The notes: a model not told the origin generated them from the letters alone. Shown: positions 7,641 to 16,444, counted from the first letter of the stretch. The stretch is DNA of 64,000 nt from Parasedimentitalea denitrificans (GCF_011813015.1 NZ_QHLQ01000001.1:62001-126000), one strand, 5' to 3'. Program-made: numbers and translations.

Positions 7641-8315
7641 ATGCTACTGGATCACTTCAACTCTTTCACGGACTTCCAGTCGGTGAACCTGCTGATGAAT
7701 ACCCCGGTTGCCAAGCCTGCCGCTCGTCCTGCTCGCCGGGCTCGTCCCCAGGCAGGTGGCTTCCTGCCAGACACACTGGTTGAAACCGACCGCGGTTTTG
7801 TTCAGGTCCGTGACGTAAAGGCCGGCGACAAAGTTTACACTTTCGATGGCGGTTGCCAGGAAGTGAAGTCGATCAGCCACAGCGTTCCACGCCTCACAAC
7901 ACTTGTTCACGTCCCAGCCGGTGCTCTTGGCAACGATGTTGACCTGATGCTGCCGTCTGACCAGATGGTTGCACTGGAACTGGCAACTGCCGAGCGTCTG
8001 TTCGATGTGCCGCTGGTCATGACCCGTCTGATTTCGCTGGCTGGCTACAAAGGCATCAACCCTGCCCTGCCCGAGCGCATGGCTCGCATCCACCTGAAAT
8101 TCCAGGAAGAAGAGATCGTCTGGGCCGAAAGCGGCATGCTGTTGCATGTTGCCGGCGACAGCATCGACTCGGCATTCCGCAAACTGTCACTGGCTGAAAC
8201 ACGTCAAATCCTGGCAAGCGAAGATGGCCGCGCACTAGCACTGACTGGCATGGACCCGGTTTCCACCGAGGAACCCAGCCACCTTGACCAAATTCTGGCC
8301 CCAATGGCCGCCTAA
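7641..8315 (+). CDS. Degenerate Hint-domain (hedgehog/intein-like) protein
   Basis: A 224-residue protein with a low-complexity basic N-terminus (PAARPARRARPQ) followed by a Hint-like fold. FLPDTLVETDRGFVQVRDVK and AGDKVYTFDGGCQEVKSI match the opening beta-strands of bacterial Hint_2 domains, and LMLPSDQMVALE sits where functional domains carry SPDHRL. The usual first Cys/Ser nucleophile and the SPDH histidine are both absent (F and Q instead), so autoprocessing looks unlikely. It is a single-gene unit: a terminator before (7289-7316), a CtrA-type site upstream, and a terminator after (8339-8367). It interrupts the usual cvpA-purF adjacency. Confidence 0.75.
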   Translation: MLLDHFNSFTDFQSVNLLMNTPVAKPAARPARRARPQAGGFLPDTLVETDRGFVQVRDVKAGDKVYTFDGGCQEVKSISHSVPRLTTLVHVPAGALGNDVDLMLPSDQMVALELATAERLFDVPLVMTRLISLAGYKGINPALPERMARIHLKFQEEEIVWAESGMLLHVAGDSIDSAFRKLSLAETRQILASEDGRALALTGMDPVSTEEPSHLDQILAPMAA

Positions 8316-8338
8316 TTACCCATTGCTCCCTGACTGTC

Positions 8339-8367
8339 AGGCCCGCCTTGCGCGGGCCTATTTTTTT
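8339..8367 (+). terminator. Rho-independent terminator after the Hint gene
   Basis: Perfect 8-bp stem aggcccgc (8339-8346) / gcgggcct (8352-8359), 5-base loop, then seven T residues at 8361-8367. Confidence 0.92.
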
Positions 8368-8720
8368 GCGCGCTCTTCTGATCCAGTGCTGCGGCAATTC
8401 AGACAGGCATTAAAATGGATACATTGGTGACAACTGCGACCTAAGGCTCTATGTCGAGGCGAACGTCCCTAACGGATTCGAAGCCAACTGCCTTGCCGAT
8501 GCCGAAGATGACACTTGCTCCCACCGTAAAAAAGGAAATGTTGCGCAGCAATTGCGCTACCTTTTGCACGCACCGGATCAGCATTAGTGTTGGGCACGAA
8601 CCAGAGACAGGGCCAAGGCTACGAAACTCCGGTAGGATGAATATGGCATTGGCCATAGGTATAGACTCGGCTGAGAAGACTCGGCTGACGCAAAACTCAA
8701 TGTGAAAGTGGAGCCACTGA
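8368..8720. other. Unassigned spacer upstream of purF
   Basis: About 350 bases without a convincing gene. Short open frames occur on both strands (84 codons plus at 8451-8705; 71 codons minus at 8441-8656), but neither has a recognisable ribosome-binding site or a family I know, and they overlap each other. Near the 3' end there is a short direct repeat of gactcggctga (about 8667-8690). The stretch may hold the purF promoter and leader or the remains of a decayed gene. Confidence 0.4.
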
Positions 8721-10247
8721 ATGTGTGGGATTTTGGGGATCGCAAACCGGAACGAAGATGTCTTTGCGGAGATCTATGATGGTTTGCTGATGCTACAGCA
8801 CCGAGGTCAGGACGCGTCTGGCATTGTCACCTATACCGGTGAAAACTTCCGCGAGCACAAGGCCAATGGTCTGGTCAAGGATGTGTTCAACGCTCAGGTC
8901 GCAAAGAACCTGACTGGCAAAATTGGCATCGGACATGTCCGCTATCCAACAGCAGGCTCGCTCAGCGCTGCCGAGGCTCAGCCATTTTTCGTGAACGCGC
9001 CCTATGGCATCTACCTTGTTCACAACGGCAACATCACCAACACCACCGAACAGCGTGAAAAAATCACCGGTAAATACAGCCGCCACCTGCGCACCACTTC
9101 GGATTCTGAAATCCTGTTGAACGTACTGGCCGATAAAATCTCGGACAGCATCAAGGTCAACGGCACTGGCGACCCCAAACGCAACCTGTTTGCTGGCGTC
9201 AAAATGACAATGGAACGTATTCAGGGTGCCTATTCGGTTATCACCCTGATCGCCGGCGTCGGCATGATGGCCTTCCGTGACCCCCACGGCATTCGCCCCC
9301 TGTCCATCGCTCAACGCACCAACGATGATGGCAGCAACGAATACGCCTTTGCCTCCGAAGATGTGGCCTTTGGCATCAACGGTTTCGAAAAACTGCGCGA
9401 TGTGAACCCGGGCGAGGCGGTACTTGTGGATCTGGAGGGCAACCTGCACACGTTCCAGGCTGTCGAAGGCAAGCTCACGCCCTGCATCTTCGAATACGTC
9501 TATCTTGCACGACCAGATTCCATGCTCGACGGGATCTCAGTCTATAAAACCCAGCTGCGGATGGGACAGACACTTGCCAAACAAATTCAGGACGCTGATC
9601 TAGAAATCGACAGCATCATCCCTGTTCCCGATTCTGCCCGCCCCGTCGCACTAGAAGTGGCCAACGCCACAGGCATCCGCTACCGCGAAGGCCTGGTAAA
9701 GAACCGCTATGTAGGCCGTACCTTCATTATGCCCGGTCAGGCAGAACGGCAGAAATCGGTACGACGCAAGCTGAATGCCATTCCGCTCGAGATGAAGGGG
9801 CTGAACATTCTGTTGATCGACGATTCGATCGTGCGCGGCAATACCATCAAAAAGATCGTCGAAATGTGCCGCGCCGCTGGTGCGAACAAGGTCTATGTGG
9901 CCAGCGCCTCGCCGCCGGTCAAATTCCCCAACGTCTATGGAATCGACATGCCCACCAAACACGAACTGGTCGCCGACCGCCGTTCGCTGGAAGAGATCCG
10001 GATTGAATTGGGTGCGGACGCACTCATCTATCAACGTTTGGAAGATCTGATCTGGGCCGCCAAAGAAGGAAACAAAGACATCGAACAATTTGATTGTTCT
10101 TGCTTTGACGGCGACTACCTGACCGGCAGCGTTAGTGACGAATACCTGGCTACGCTCGAAACGACGGGCCGCGTCAGCAACAAGATCAAGGATATGCCGA
10201 CTGCTGGGGATTCCTGGAACGGGTCAAAGCTTGCAACGTCTGGATGA
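8721..10247 (+). CDS. purF: Amidophosphoribosyltransferase
   Basis: First committed enzyme of purine synthesis: it transfers the glutamine amide to PRPP, giving phosphoribosylamine. It is a 508-residue cytosolic enzyme. The start MCGILGI exposes Cys2 as the class II glutaminase nucleophile. The glutaminase domain shows HRGQDASG, GHVRYPTAG and the VHNGNITN motif. The phosphoribosyltransferase half has the PRPP loop ILLIDDSIVRGNT followed by VYVASASPPV. C-terminal cysteines (FDCSCFDG) resemble the Fe-S ligands or their remnant found in some PurF proteins. A terminator follows at 10370-10395. Confidence 0.97.
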   Translation: MCGILGIANRNEDVFAEIYDGLLMLQHRGQDASGIVTYTGENFREHKANGLVKDVFNAQVAKNLTGKIGIGHVRYPTAGSLSAAEAQPFFVNAPYGIYLVHNGNITNTTEQREKITGKYSRHLRTTSDSEILLNVLADKISDSIKVNGTGDPKRNLFAGVKMTMERIQGAYSVITLIAGVGMMAFRDPHGIRPLSIAQRTNDDGSNEYAFASEDVAFGINGFEKLRDVNPGEAVLVDLEGNLHTFQAVEGKLTPCIFEYVYLARPDSMLDGISVYKTQLRMGQTLAKQIQDADLEIDSIIPVPDSARPVALEVANATGIRYREGLVKNRYVGRTFIMPGQAERQKSVRRKLNAIPLEMKGLNILLIDDSIVRGNTIKKIVEMCRAAGANKVYVASASPPVKFPNVYGIDMPTKHELVADRRSLEEIRIELGADALIYQRLEDLIWAAKEGNKDIEQFDCSCFDGDYLTGSVSDEYLATLETTGRVSNKIKDMPTAGDSWNGSKLATSG

Positions 10248-10369
10248 CCCCGATCATTCGAGCGCTCCATAGGGCTGCAGGCCAATTCTTGCCACCAAAA
10301 CTCGCCGCCTAGCGAACGTTTGAAATCTTGCTCAGAGCAGAGTAATAGCTCGAATCAACTCGATTGGAG

Positions 10370-10395
10370 GCGCTGACCAATAGGTCGGCGCTTTT
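10370..10395 (+). terminator. Terminator after purF
   Basis: Stem gcgctgacc (10370-10378) / ggtcggcgc (10383-10391) with one G-T wobble and a 4-base loop, followed by TTTT. The adjacent gene starts 27 bases later. Confidence 0.75.
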
Positions 10396-10421
10396 CCTTT
10401 GCCCCCAGAAAGGCCCATCTC

Positions 10422-10985
10422 TTGGACGCGCATCTCGCCCGCATGTTGACTTCACCACGCCAGTGCCGCTGCTGTGGTGCAACCTTTGCTCAGCTTCTTA
10501 GCCTGGCATGCGATCGCCCTGACCTGTGCCCCGAGGACACTCCGCAACAGGACAATTCAGTCATCAACGCCGAAGAAGGTGATGTTCTCACTGATGACTT
10601 CTGCCGTATCGGCTCTCTGCATTTCCTCCGTTGCATCCTGACAGTTCCGTTGATTGGCAGCGCAGACGACGAATTCATCCTAGGCACATGGGCCAGCGTC
10701 AGCCCCGAGGACTTTGTCGACTATCAAGATATGCTGGACATGGCAGGGACAGAGGGATTGGGGAAACGCCCGGCTTGGCTCTCCAACACTATTCCACCCG
10801 GCATTGGCGAACCGGTTGCAGGCATGTTGGATATCCGAACCCCCGGTCAATATCCTGAATTGCAAATCTCAGACGCCAGCCACCCGCTCTATACGTTACA
10901 GCGAAACGGTGCCGAACTCGAAGAGATGTTCGAACTTCTTCACAGCTACGGCCACGATTTGGCGTCTCTAGTCTATGATTCCTAG
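10422..10985 (+). CDS. DUF2199-like protein of unknown function
   Basis: A 187-residue soluble protein resembling the DUF2199 family. The N-terminus has a C-x2-C pair (RQCRCCGATF), then VLTDDFCRIGSLHFLRCILTVPL and FILGTWASVSPEDFVDY, which is the family core, and a C-terminal HPLY segment. I know of no established biochemical activity. The start is probably TTG at 10422, because aaagg lies 8 bases upstream; ATG at 10443 is the alternative and would leave the cysteine pair intact. It stands alone between the purF terminator and a stretch of about 200 bases that carries only a weak inverted repeat (gggtgg / ccaccc, 11009-11029). Confidence 0.7.
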   Translation: MDAHLARMLTSPRQCRCCGATFAQLLSLACDRPDLCPEDTPQQDNSVINAEEGDVLTDDFCRIGSLHFLRCILTVPLIGSADDEFILGTWASVSPEDFVDYQDMLDMAGTEGLGKRPAWLSNTIPPGIGEPVAGMLDIRTPGQYPELQISDASHPLYTLQRNGAELEEMFELLHSYGHDLASLVYDS

Positions 10986-11193
10986 GTTCGGCCAAAATTA
11001 GAATTCAAGGGTGGTTTCACCATCCACCCCCAATTTGCATAGGGTTGCGCAGGAAAATGCCAGTTTGTTTTCCGCTCCGCAACATCCCGCGCACCGCCCT
11101 TTTCCTCGCACTGTTCCCCCTGCCCCCCGGCTGCTAAGCGCCGCGGGCAAACGACATATGCGGCCTCATGTTTGTGGTCGCGAGGAGACTAAG

Positions 11194-11442
11194 ATGACCA
11201 ACAAGACCGTGGCCCGCTTGGCCACCCAGAATAAAGTGCTGAACCAGAAATCCCTCGCCCTGATGGGGCTTTTTGGCCCAACCAACGACCTGACCGCGCT
11301 GATGCGCCTGCCGGGTGGTCGTGTCCGCCGGGTCAACCGTGGTGCCCGCCTTCTGGCTGGTCGGGTTGTCGGCATCGATGACAAGGGCGTTTTGTTTGAA
11401 AAAAACGGCACCACTCACCGTCTGGCCATGCCCGGTAGCTAA
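11194..11442 (+). CDS. Small PilP-like protein
   Basis: An 82-residue basic protein. The start at ATG 11194 is chosen because gaggag lies at 11183-11188; the frame is open further upstream, but that part is proline-rich and unlike coding sequence. The core LMGLFGPTNDLTALMRLPGG, followed by a basic stretch, GRVVGIDDKGVLFEKNG and a hydrophobic end, resembles the small beta domain of PilP/GspC pilus-assembly and type II secretion proteins found inside larger Rhodobacterales proteins. No transmembrane segment or signal peptide is present, so any role in secretion is inference. It is followed after 54 bases by the SDR gene. Confidence 0.6.
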   Translation: MTNKTVARLATQNKVLNQKSLALMGLFGPTNDLTALMRLPGGRVRRVNRGARLLAGRVVGIDDKGVLFEKNGTTHRLAMPGS

Positions 11443-11496
11443 TCCGCCGCAGTAAGCCCCCTTGACCCGCTGCAACACTCGGACCAAAAGACTGCC

Positions 11497-12144
11497 ATGA
11501 CACAGAAACTTGCTCTTATCACCGGCGCCTCTCGCGGTCTGGGCGCTGCCCTAGCCGAAGCGCTTGCGCCAACCCATCACATCATGGCGGTGGCCCGTAC
11601 CACTGGCGGTCTGGAAGAATTGGATGATCGCATCCAAGCGGCAGGTGGCAGTGCCACTCTGGCGCCAATGGACATCACCGACACAGGCGCCATGGCGACC
11701 CTGTGCCGGGGCATCCATGACCGCTGGGGCCAGCTGGACCTTTGGCTGCACTGCGCCATCCACCCGGTTCCGATGAGCCCGGCGAACTTTGTAGCGGGCA
11801 AGGACTGGGACAAGTCCCTTGCCGTCAACACCACCGCCGCTGCCCTGCTGATATCCTATGTTTCCCCGCTCTTGGGGCAAAAGGGTCAGGCTGTCTTCTT
11901 TGACGACACCCGCGCCGGCGAAAAGTTCTTTGGCACCTATGGCGCGACCAAGGCCGCACAGATTGCCTTGGCCCGCTCTTGGCAGGTCGAAACTGAAAAA
12001 ACCGGCCCCAAGGTATCAATTCTGACACCTCAGCCCATGCCTACTGCCCTACGGTCAAGGTTCTTCCCAGGCGAGGAACGCAGCGGTCTGGCCAATTCAG
12101 CAGACGAAGCCAAACGCCTGCTGGCAGAGCTGCCGCAGGGCTGA
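11497..12144 (+). CDS. Short-chain dehydrogenase/reductase (SDR) family protein
   Basis: A 215-residue classical-type SDR. The nucleotide-binding loop is TGASRGLG near the N-terminus, and the catalytic pair is preserved as YGATK. The NNAG-like strand is unusual (HCAIHPVP), and the catalytic serine position is not obvious (FFDDTRAG), so the activity may be altered. The substrate cannot be predicted. A TTGACC hexamer in the short gap at 11462-11467 could be a -35 element. The gene is followed by a hairpin (12168-12189) and a roughly 200-base gap before surE in which I see nothing else. Confidence 0.85.
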   Translation: MTQKLALITGASRGLGAALAEALAPTHHIMAVARTTGGLEELDDRIQAAGGSATLAPMDITDTGAMATLCRGIHDRWGQLDLWLHCAIHPVPMSPANFVAGKDWDKSLAVNTTAAALLISYVSPLLGQKGQAVFFDDTRAGEKFFGTYGATKAAQIALARSWQVETEKTGPKVSILTPQPMPTALRSRFFPGEERSGLANSADEAKRLLAELPQG

Positions 12145-12167
12145 TCCAGCCGACACCTTTAGCTAGT

Positions 12168-12189
12168 GCGCACCGGACCACCGGTGCGC
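12168..12189 (+). terminator. Terminator-like hairpin after the SDR gene
   Basis: Perfect 9-bp stem gcgcaccgg / ccggtgcgc with an acca loop, followed by gcttt. The T-tract is short, so termination is probable rather than certain. Confidence 0.6.
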
Positions 12190-12392
12190 GCTTTACGCCA
12201 GCAAGTTTGTTATTGTGAAGATCACGCTAGTCTTATCCACAGACGTTCAAACCCTTGCCGTGCCGCTGCTACAGACATTTCTGTGACACCTTAGCCAACA
12301 GTGACAACCGGATGTCCTTCAATGACGGCAGGGACTTGCCCCGTTTGCTGCCACCGCCTATGCAGATATAAACCACCACCAAAGGGCGAGAC

Positions 12393-13175
12393 ATGCGAAT
12401 TCTCATCACCAATGACGACGGCATCAGTGCTCCGGGGCTTGTGGTGCTGGAAAACATTGCTAAGGCCCTTGCCGGTCCGCAGGGCGAAGTCTGGACCGTA
12501 GCCCCCGCATTTGAACAATCCGGCGTTGGCCACTGCATCAGCTACACCCACCCAACTATGCTAACCAAACTGGCTGAACGCCGCTTCGCCGCCGAAGGCT
12601 CACCAGCTGACTGCATATTGGCTGGCCTGCATGTTGTGATGAAGGATGCCCCCCCCGATCTGGTACTGTCCGGCGTCAACCGAGGTAACAATTCGGCTGA
12701 AAATACACTTTACTCGGGCACCTTGGGCGCCGCGATTGAGGCCGCCCTGCAGGGGGTCCCCGCCATTGGCCTGTCGCAGTACTTCGGCCCAAAAAACTAT
12801 GAGCTGCCCAACCCGTTTGAAGCCGCTTCAGTACATGGAACTGCCCTTATCTCTCGCATAATAGAGGCCGGCGTTCAGTCAAATCAGGACTACGGACTGT
12901 TCTATAACGTCAACTTTCCGCCGGTTCCAGCAGCCGAGGTCAAAGGAACACGGGTGGCAGCCCAAGGCTTGCGCCCCGGTACCTCGTTCACCGCAGAACC
13001 GCAGCTGTCGCCAACCGGGCGGCCCTACCTGTGGATCAAGGGCGGCGATCAGCATATCCCCACAGCCCCCGGCACGGATGCTGCGGTCAATCTGGACGGC
13101 TACATCTCGGTCACGCCAATGCGCGCCGACCTGACGGCCCATGACGCAATGGAGGCCCTGAAGGTCATCCAATGA
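12393..13175 (+). CDS. surE: 5'/3'-nucleotidase SurE
   Basis: Metal-dependent phosphatase that dephosphorylates nucleoside monophosphates. The 260 residues begin with the signature [15 protein letters not shown], in which D8 and D9 bind the metal. They continue with the [15 protein letters not shown] and SGVNRGNN motifs (metal-binding Ser and Asn) and the YSGTLGAA loop. Length is normal. The stop overlaps the pcm start by 4 bases (ATGA at 13172-13175). The surE-pcm-nlpD order is conserved widely in proteobacteria. Confidence 0.96.
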   Translation: MRILITNDDGISAPGLVVLENIAKALAGPQGEVWTVAPAFEQSGVGHCISYTHPTMLTKLAERRFAAEGSPADCILAGLHVVMKDAPPDLVLSGVNRGNNSAENTLYSGTLGAAIEAALQGVPAIGLSQYFGPKNYELPNPFEAASVHGTALISRIIEAGVQSNQDYGLFYNVNFPPVPAAEVKGTRVAAQGLRPGTSFTAEPQLSPTGRPYLWIKGGDQHIPTAPGTDAAVNLDGYISVTPMRADLTAHDAMEALKVIQ

Positions 13176-13819
13176 GCAGCCTCGATCCCGAAACCAAGAT
13201 GCAGTTCCTGTTTGCCCTCCGCTCTAAGGGGGTTACCGAGGCGCGGGTACTCAACGCGATGGAAGAGATCGATCGCGGCCCATTCATTCGCGGGTTGTTT
13301 GCCCAAAGGGCCTACGAGGACATGCCCCTGCCAATTGCCTGTGGCCAAACCATTTCGCAGCCGTCAGTCGTCGGCTTGATGACACAGGCCCTGCAGGTGT
13401 CCGCGCGCGATACCGTGCTCGAGGTCGGCACCGGTTCTGGCTATCAGGCGGCAATCCTGTCGAAACTTGCACGCCGCGTCTATACCATCGACCGTCACGC
13501 CCGTTTGGTACGCGAAGCGCGGCAACTTTTTGAGAGCCTGCAGCTCAGCAATATCACCTCGCTTGTCGGTGATGGCAGCCATGGCTTGCCCGATCAGGCG
13601 CCGTTTGACCGCATCCTTGTCACCGCCGCCGCCGAAGACCCTCCGGGCCCGCTCTTGGCCCAGCTCAAGGTCGGCGGTATAATGGTGGTCCCTGTGGGCC
13701 AGTCCGATACGGTTCAAACCCTGATCCGGGTGGTAAAGACCGAAGACGGGCTGGAATACGATGAATTACGCCCTGTTCGCTTTGTTCCCCTGCTTGAGGG
13801 TCTGGGCAAAGAGACATAA
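13172..13819 (+). CDS. pcm: Protein-L-isoaspartate O-methyltransferase
   Basis: Repair enzyme that methylates isoaspartyl residues in aged proteins using S-adenosylmethionine. The 215-residue product carries the PCMT substrate motif [17 protein letters not shown]. The SAM-binding loop [15 protein letters not shown] has its glycines after E84, and the later [12 protein letters not shown] motif contains the conserved acidic and Ala residues. It is translationally coupled to surE by a 4-base overlap and followed by nlpD after about 116 bases. Confidence 0.96.
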   Translation: MSSLDPETKMQFLFALRSKGVTEARVLNAMEEIDRGPFIRGLFAQRAYEDMPLPIACGQTISQPSVVGLMTQALQVSARDTVLEVGTGSGYQAAILSKLARRVYTIDRHARLVREARQLFESLQLSNITSLVGDGSHGLPDQAPFDRILVTAAAEDPPGPLLAQLKVGGIMVVPVGQSDTVQTLIRVVKTEDGLEYDELRPVRFVPLLEGLGKET

Positions 13820-13935
13820 ATACCCCTAACCGAGGCTCAATCGGGGCCTCATCAGCAGCCAGAAGTGCTGAACACATGATTGACTGAGTGCATACCCCCG
13901 GCGCAGAAGGGGGATCGCATTTCGAGGAGAGCAGA

Positions 13936-15174
13936 ATGCCGGTGACTTCCACGCGAACCCGCCGCCTGACAGGTAAACCGACACGCAGCCTGATACGCGG
14001 CACGGCCATCGTGTCACTGGTCGCTCTGACTGCAGCCTGCGAAGGACCGCTAGATTACGACCTGCGCGGACAAATCGGCGCCTTCAACACCTCAAATGCT
14101 GCTCAGACGGCCACAACCGGCCGACCTGACGCCGATGACCGCGGTTTGATCACCTACCCCAACTACCAAGTCGCCGTCGCCCGCCGTGGTGATACTGTTG
14201 CTGACATTGCAACACGAGTTGGTCTGCCGGTGGACGAAGTAGCACGTTTTAATGGTGTAAACTCCACAGACGGATTGCGCCCCGGTGAAGTTCTGGCCTT
14301 GCCACGCCGCGCGCCGGATCAGGTGATATCCAGTGGCCAGGCCAACCCAGGATCGGTTGATATTGAGCAGCTAGCCGGATCAGCTATCGATGGCGCCGCC
14401 ACGACCTCGCCCAATCCCGGATCTGTAACAACAACGCAATTGCAGCCAGCGCCGTCGAGGGTAGAAAAACCCGAAGTACAACCTGGCCCCGAACCAGTAC
14501 GTCACCGGGTGGCACGAGGCGAAACCGCCTATACTGTATCACGCCTGTACCAGGTCCCGGTCAAAGCACTCGCCGAGTGGAATGGGCTAGGCAGCGATTT
14601 TGCCATTCGCGAAGGTCAGTACCTTCTGATCCCGCTAAAGGATCAGTCCGCACCAGCCGTGGCTGCGCCTGCCGCTGTCACATCCGTGACAGTACCGGGT
14701 GAAGGCACAACCACACCGACGCCACCGAGTTCGACCAAACCCTTGCCACAGGAAACTGTAGCCCCCGCCGCCGCGGCGCAAGATGTGCCAGAAGTTGAAG
14801 TGCCACAGCCAACCCGCAGCAGTCAGGCTGCCATGAGCTTTCCAGTGCAGGGCAAGATCATCCGGGCTTACTCCAAGGGTAAAAACGACGGTATCGACAT
14901 TGCTGCAGCAGCAGGAACAGCAGTCAAGGCCGCCCGTAGCGGCACTGTGGCTGCCATCACCGAAGATTCCAACAAAGTACCAATCATCGTCATCCGCCAT
15001 GATAGCAAACTGCTGACCGTCTATGCCAACGTGGACAACATCTCGATCAAAAAGGGCGACCGGGTCAAGCGCGGCCAGACTATCGCCAGCCTGCGCAGTG
15101 GTGACGACGCCTATGTCCATTTTGAGGTCCGCGACGGGTTCGATTCCGTCGATCCACTGCCCTATCTACAATAG
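13936..15174 (+). CDS. nlpD: NlpD-like LysM/M23 lipoprotein
   Basis: Outer-membrane-type lipoprotein that in relatives activates cell-wall amidases during division. The start is ATG 13936, with gaggag 8 bases upstream. A basic N-terminus and hydrophobic segment lead to a lipobox ALTAAC with C35 as the lipidated residue. Two LysM domains follow (beginning YQVAVARRGDT and HRVARGETAYT), then a Pro/Thr-rich linker and a C-terminal M23/LytM domain. The usual zinc ligands appear lost: the HxGxD histidine is N (NDGIDIA) and the first His of HxH is Y (YVHFEVR). This marks it as a non-catalytic LytM regulator like NlpD/EnvC rather than an active endopeptidase. Confidence 0.92.
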   Translation: MPVTSTRTRRLTGKPTRSLIRGTAIVSLVALTAACEGPLDYDLRGQIGAFNTSNAAQTATTGRPDADDRGLITYPNYQVAVARRGDTVADIATRVGLPVDEVARFNGVNSTDGLRPGEVLALPRRAPDQVISSGQANPGSVDIEQLAGSAIDGAATTSPNPGSVTTTQLQPAPSRVEKPEVQPGPEPVRHRVARGETAYTVSRLYQVPVKALAEWNGLGSDFAIREGQYLLIPLKDQSAPAVAAPAAVTSVTVPGEGTTTPTPPSSTKPLPQETVAPAAAAQDVPEVEVPQPTRSSQAAMSFPVQGKIIRAYSKGKNDGIDIAAAAGTAVKAARSGTVAAITEDSNKVPIIVIRHDSKLLTVYANVDNISIKKGDRVKRGQTIASLRSGDDAYVHFEVRDGFDSVDPLPYLQ

Positions 15175-15184
15175 AACAGCGGGA

Positions 15185-15240
15185 ATGGCGCCACGGCGCC
15201 ATGCCTGCGGCGCGAGTATTTTGGCAAAAAGAAACAAGGG
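15185..15240 (+). repeat. Hairpin plus GAGTATTTT-type intergenic motif, copy A
   Basis: A perfect inverted repeat atggcgcc / ggcgccat (15185-15202) is followed by atgcctgcggcg, then GAGTATTTT, ggcAAAAAGAA and a purine tail (15201-15240). The same motif recurs at 51762-51807 (plus) and 56491-56520 (minus). Directly behind nlpD it may act as the transcription end. Confidence 0.65.
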
Positions 15241-15248
15241 CGCGTTCG

Positions 15249-16091
15249 TTAGCGCAGCGCGATCCCTTGACGCCCCGCCAGATCCACAAAGAACTGCCAT
15301 GCGACACGCCCTGAACGCGCACCACGTGTGGCCTGCCATTCAATCGCATCAGCCCGGAGCTGCGCAGCGTCGGTTTCCACGCCATAGGCGCTGCAATAGC
15401 CATCTATCATCGCCAGATACTCATCCTGATCACAAGGATGAAAGCCCAGCCACAGCCCAAAACGATCCGACAGCGAGACCTTTTCCTCAACTGCTTCGGA
15501 CGGGTTTATGGCACTGGAGCGTTCGTTTTCGATCATGTCGCGTGGCATCAGGTGGCGCCGATTTGAGGTGGCATAGAACACCACATTTTCCGGCCGACCT
15601 TCGATTCCACCATCCAGCACCGCCTTCAGGCTCTTGTAGTGCTGGTCATCATGGCTGAACGACAGGTCATCACAGAACAGGATAAACCGCTGTTTCGCAT
15701 TGCGCAGGTGATGCAGCAATCGCGCCACCGAGGGCAGATCTTCGCGTTGCAGCTCGACCAGTTTCAAATCCGAATGATCCTTCAGCAGCGCCCCATGCAC
15801 CGCCTTGACCAGGCTCGACTTACCCATGCCCCGCGCGCCCCACAGCAAGGCATTGTTGGCGCCGTGACCACGGGCAAAGCGACGGGAGTTTTCCATCAGC
15901 GTGTCGCGGGAGCGGTTGATGCCAACCAGCAGTTCCAGATCCACCCGACTAATATCGGCCACCGGCTCCAGCCGTTCAGGCTCCACATGCCAGACAAAGG
16001 CCGAGGCCGCGTCGAAATCCGGTGTCGCCAGCGGTGCCGGTGCCATCCGCTCCAAAGCTTCGGCAATGCGGGTTAGTGTGATCTGGTCCAT
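15249..16091 (-). CDS. DUF815-type ATP-binding protein
   Basis: A 280-residue AAA-like P-loop ATPase of the DUF815 family, common next to surE/tat genes in Rhodobacterales; its role is unknown. Walker A is WGARGMGKSSLVKAV and Walker B FILFCDDLSFSHDD. The following VLDGGIEGRPENVVFYATSNRRHL has the sensor-1 threonine/asparagine pattern, and a later RFGLWLGF segment may hold the arginine finger. It begins with an N-terminal helical region and is cytosolic. It stands opposite nlpD (convergent) and divergently from the small gene at 16247. It could be a single-protein remodelling ATPase; no partner is evident. Confidence 0.85.
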   Translation of the reverse strand: MDQITLTRIAEALERMAPAPLATPDFDAASAFVWHVEPERLEPVADISRVDLELLVGINRSRDTLMENSRRFARGHGANNALLWGARGMGKSSLVKAVHGALLKDHSDLKLVELQREDLPSVARLLHHLRNAKQRFILFCDDLSFSHDDQHYKSLKAVLDGGIEGRPENVVFYATSNRRHLMPRDMIENERSSAINPSEAVEEKVSLSDRFGLWLGFHPCDQDEYLAMIDGYCSAYGVETDAAQLRADAIEWQATRGARSGRVAWQFFVDLAGRQGIALR

Positions 16092-16246
16092 GGGGGCCTC
16101 CGTCCATCCTTGGAGGGTTTCAAACCACGTTCCACCGGGGGCGGCAAGTGGTCCTATTCAGCGAGACCCTGCCAATAGAAAACCAAACCCACAAAAATCA
16201 CAAGAATTGGCTATACTACCCCCAAGCCAGATAAAAGGAGACCACC

Positions 16247-16444
16247 ATGCTCTACCCTCTCGCCTCGCTCGAATCTGACAAGCTCAACGCGATCCAGAAC
16301 CTTGAAAAAGTTATTGGCGGCCCAGTGGTGGCGCTGGCCGGGGTTGAGGCCAAGACAGCCGAGCTGCCCGAAGACCAGTTGCAAAAGTTGCAAGAGCTGG
16401 AAGAGGAACTGGGGATCGTATTGGTTGCGGTACGGCCGAATTAG
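16247..16444 (+). CDS. Small acidic protein of unknown function
   Basis: A 65-residue protein preceded by a strong ribosome-binding site (aaaggag at 16234-16240), so I consider it real. The first half is mixed (LASLESDKLNAIQNLEKVIGG, one stretch); the second half is a Glu/Leu-rich helix, ELPEDQLQKLQELEEELG, ending in a hydrophobic IVLVAV strand. No family is recognised. It overlaps the convergent cyclase gene by 4 bases at their stops. The 155-base space before it contains a possible -10 (ctatac near 16211) but no clear -35. Confidence 0.7.
   Translation: MLYPLASLESDKLNAIQNLEKVIGGPVVALAGVEAKTAELPEDQLQKLQELEEELGIVLVAVRPN

Noticed and set aside
8451..8705. 84-codon frame upstream of purF, and a 71-codon frame on the opposite strand
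   Set aside because: The two overlap, lack ribosome-binding sites and match nothing known; kept only as an unassigned spacer.
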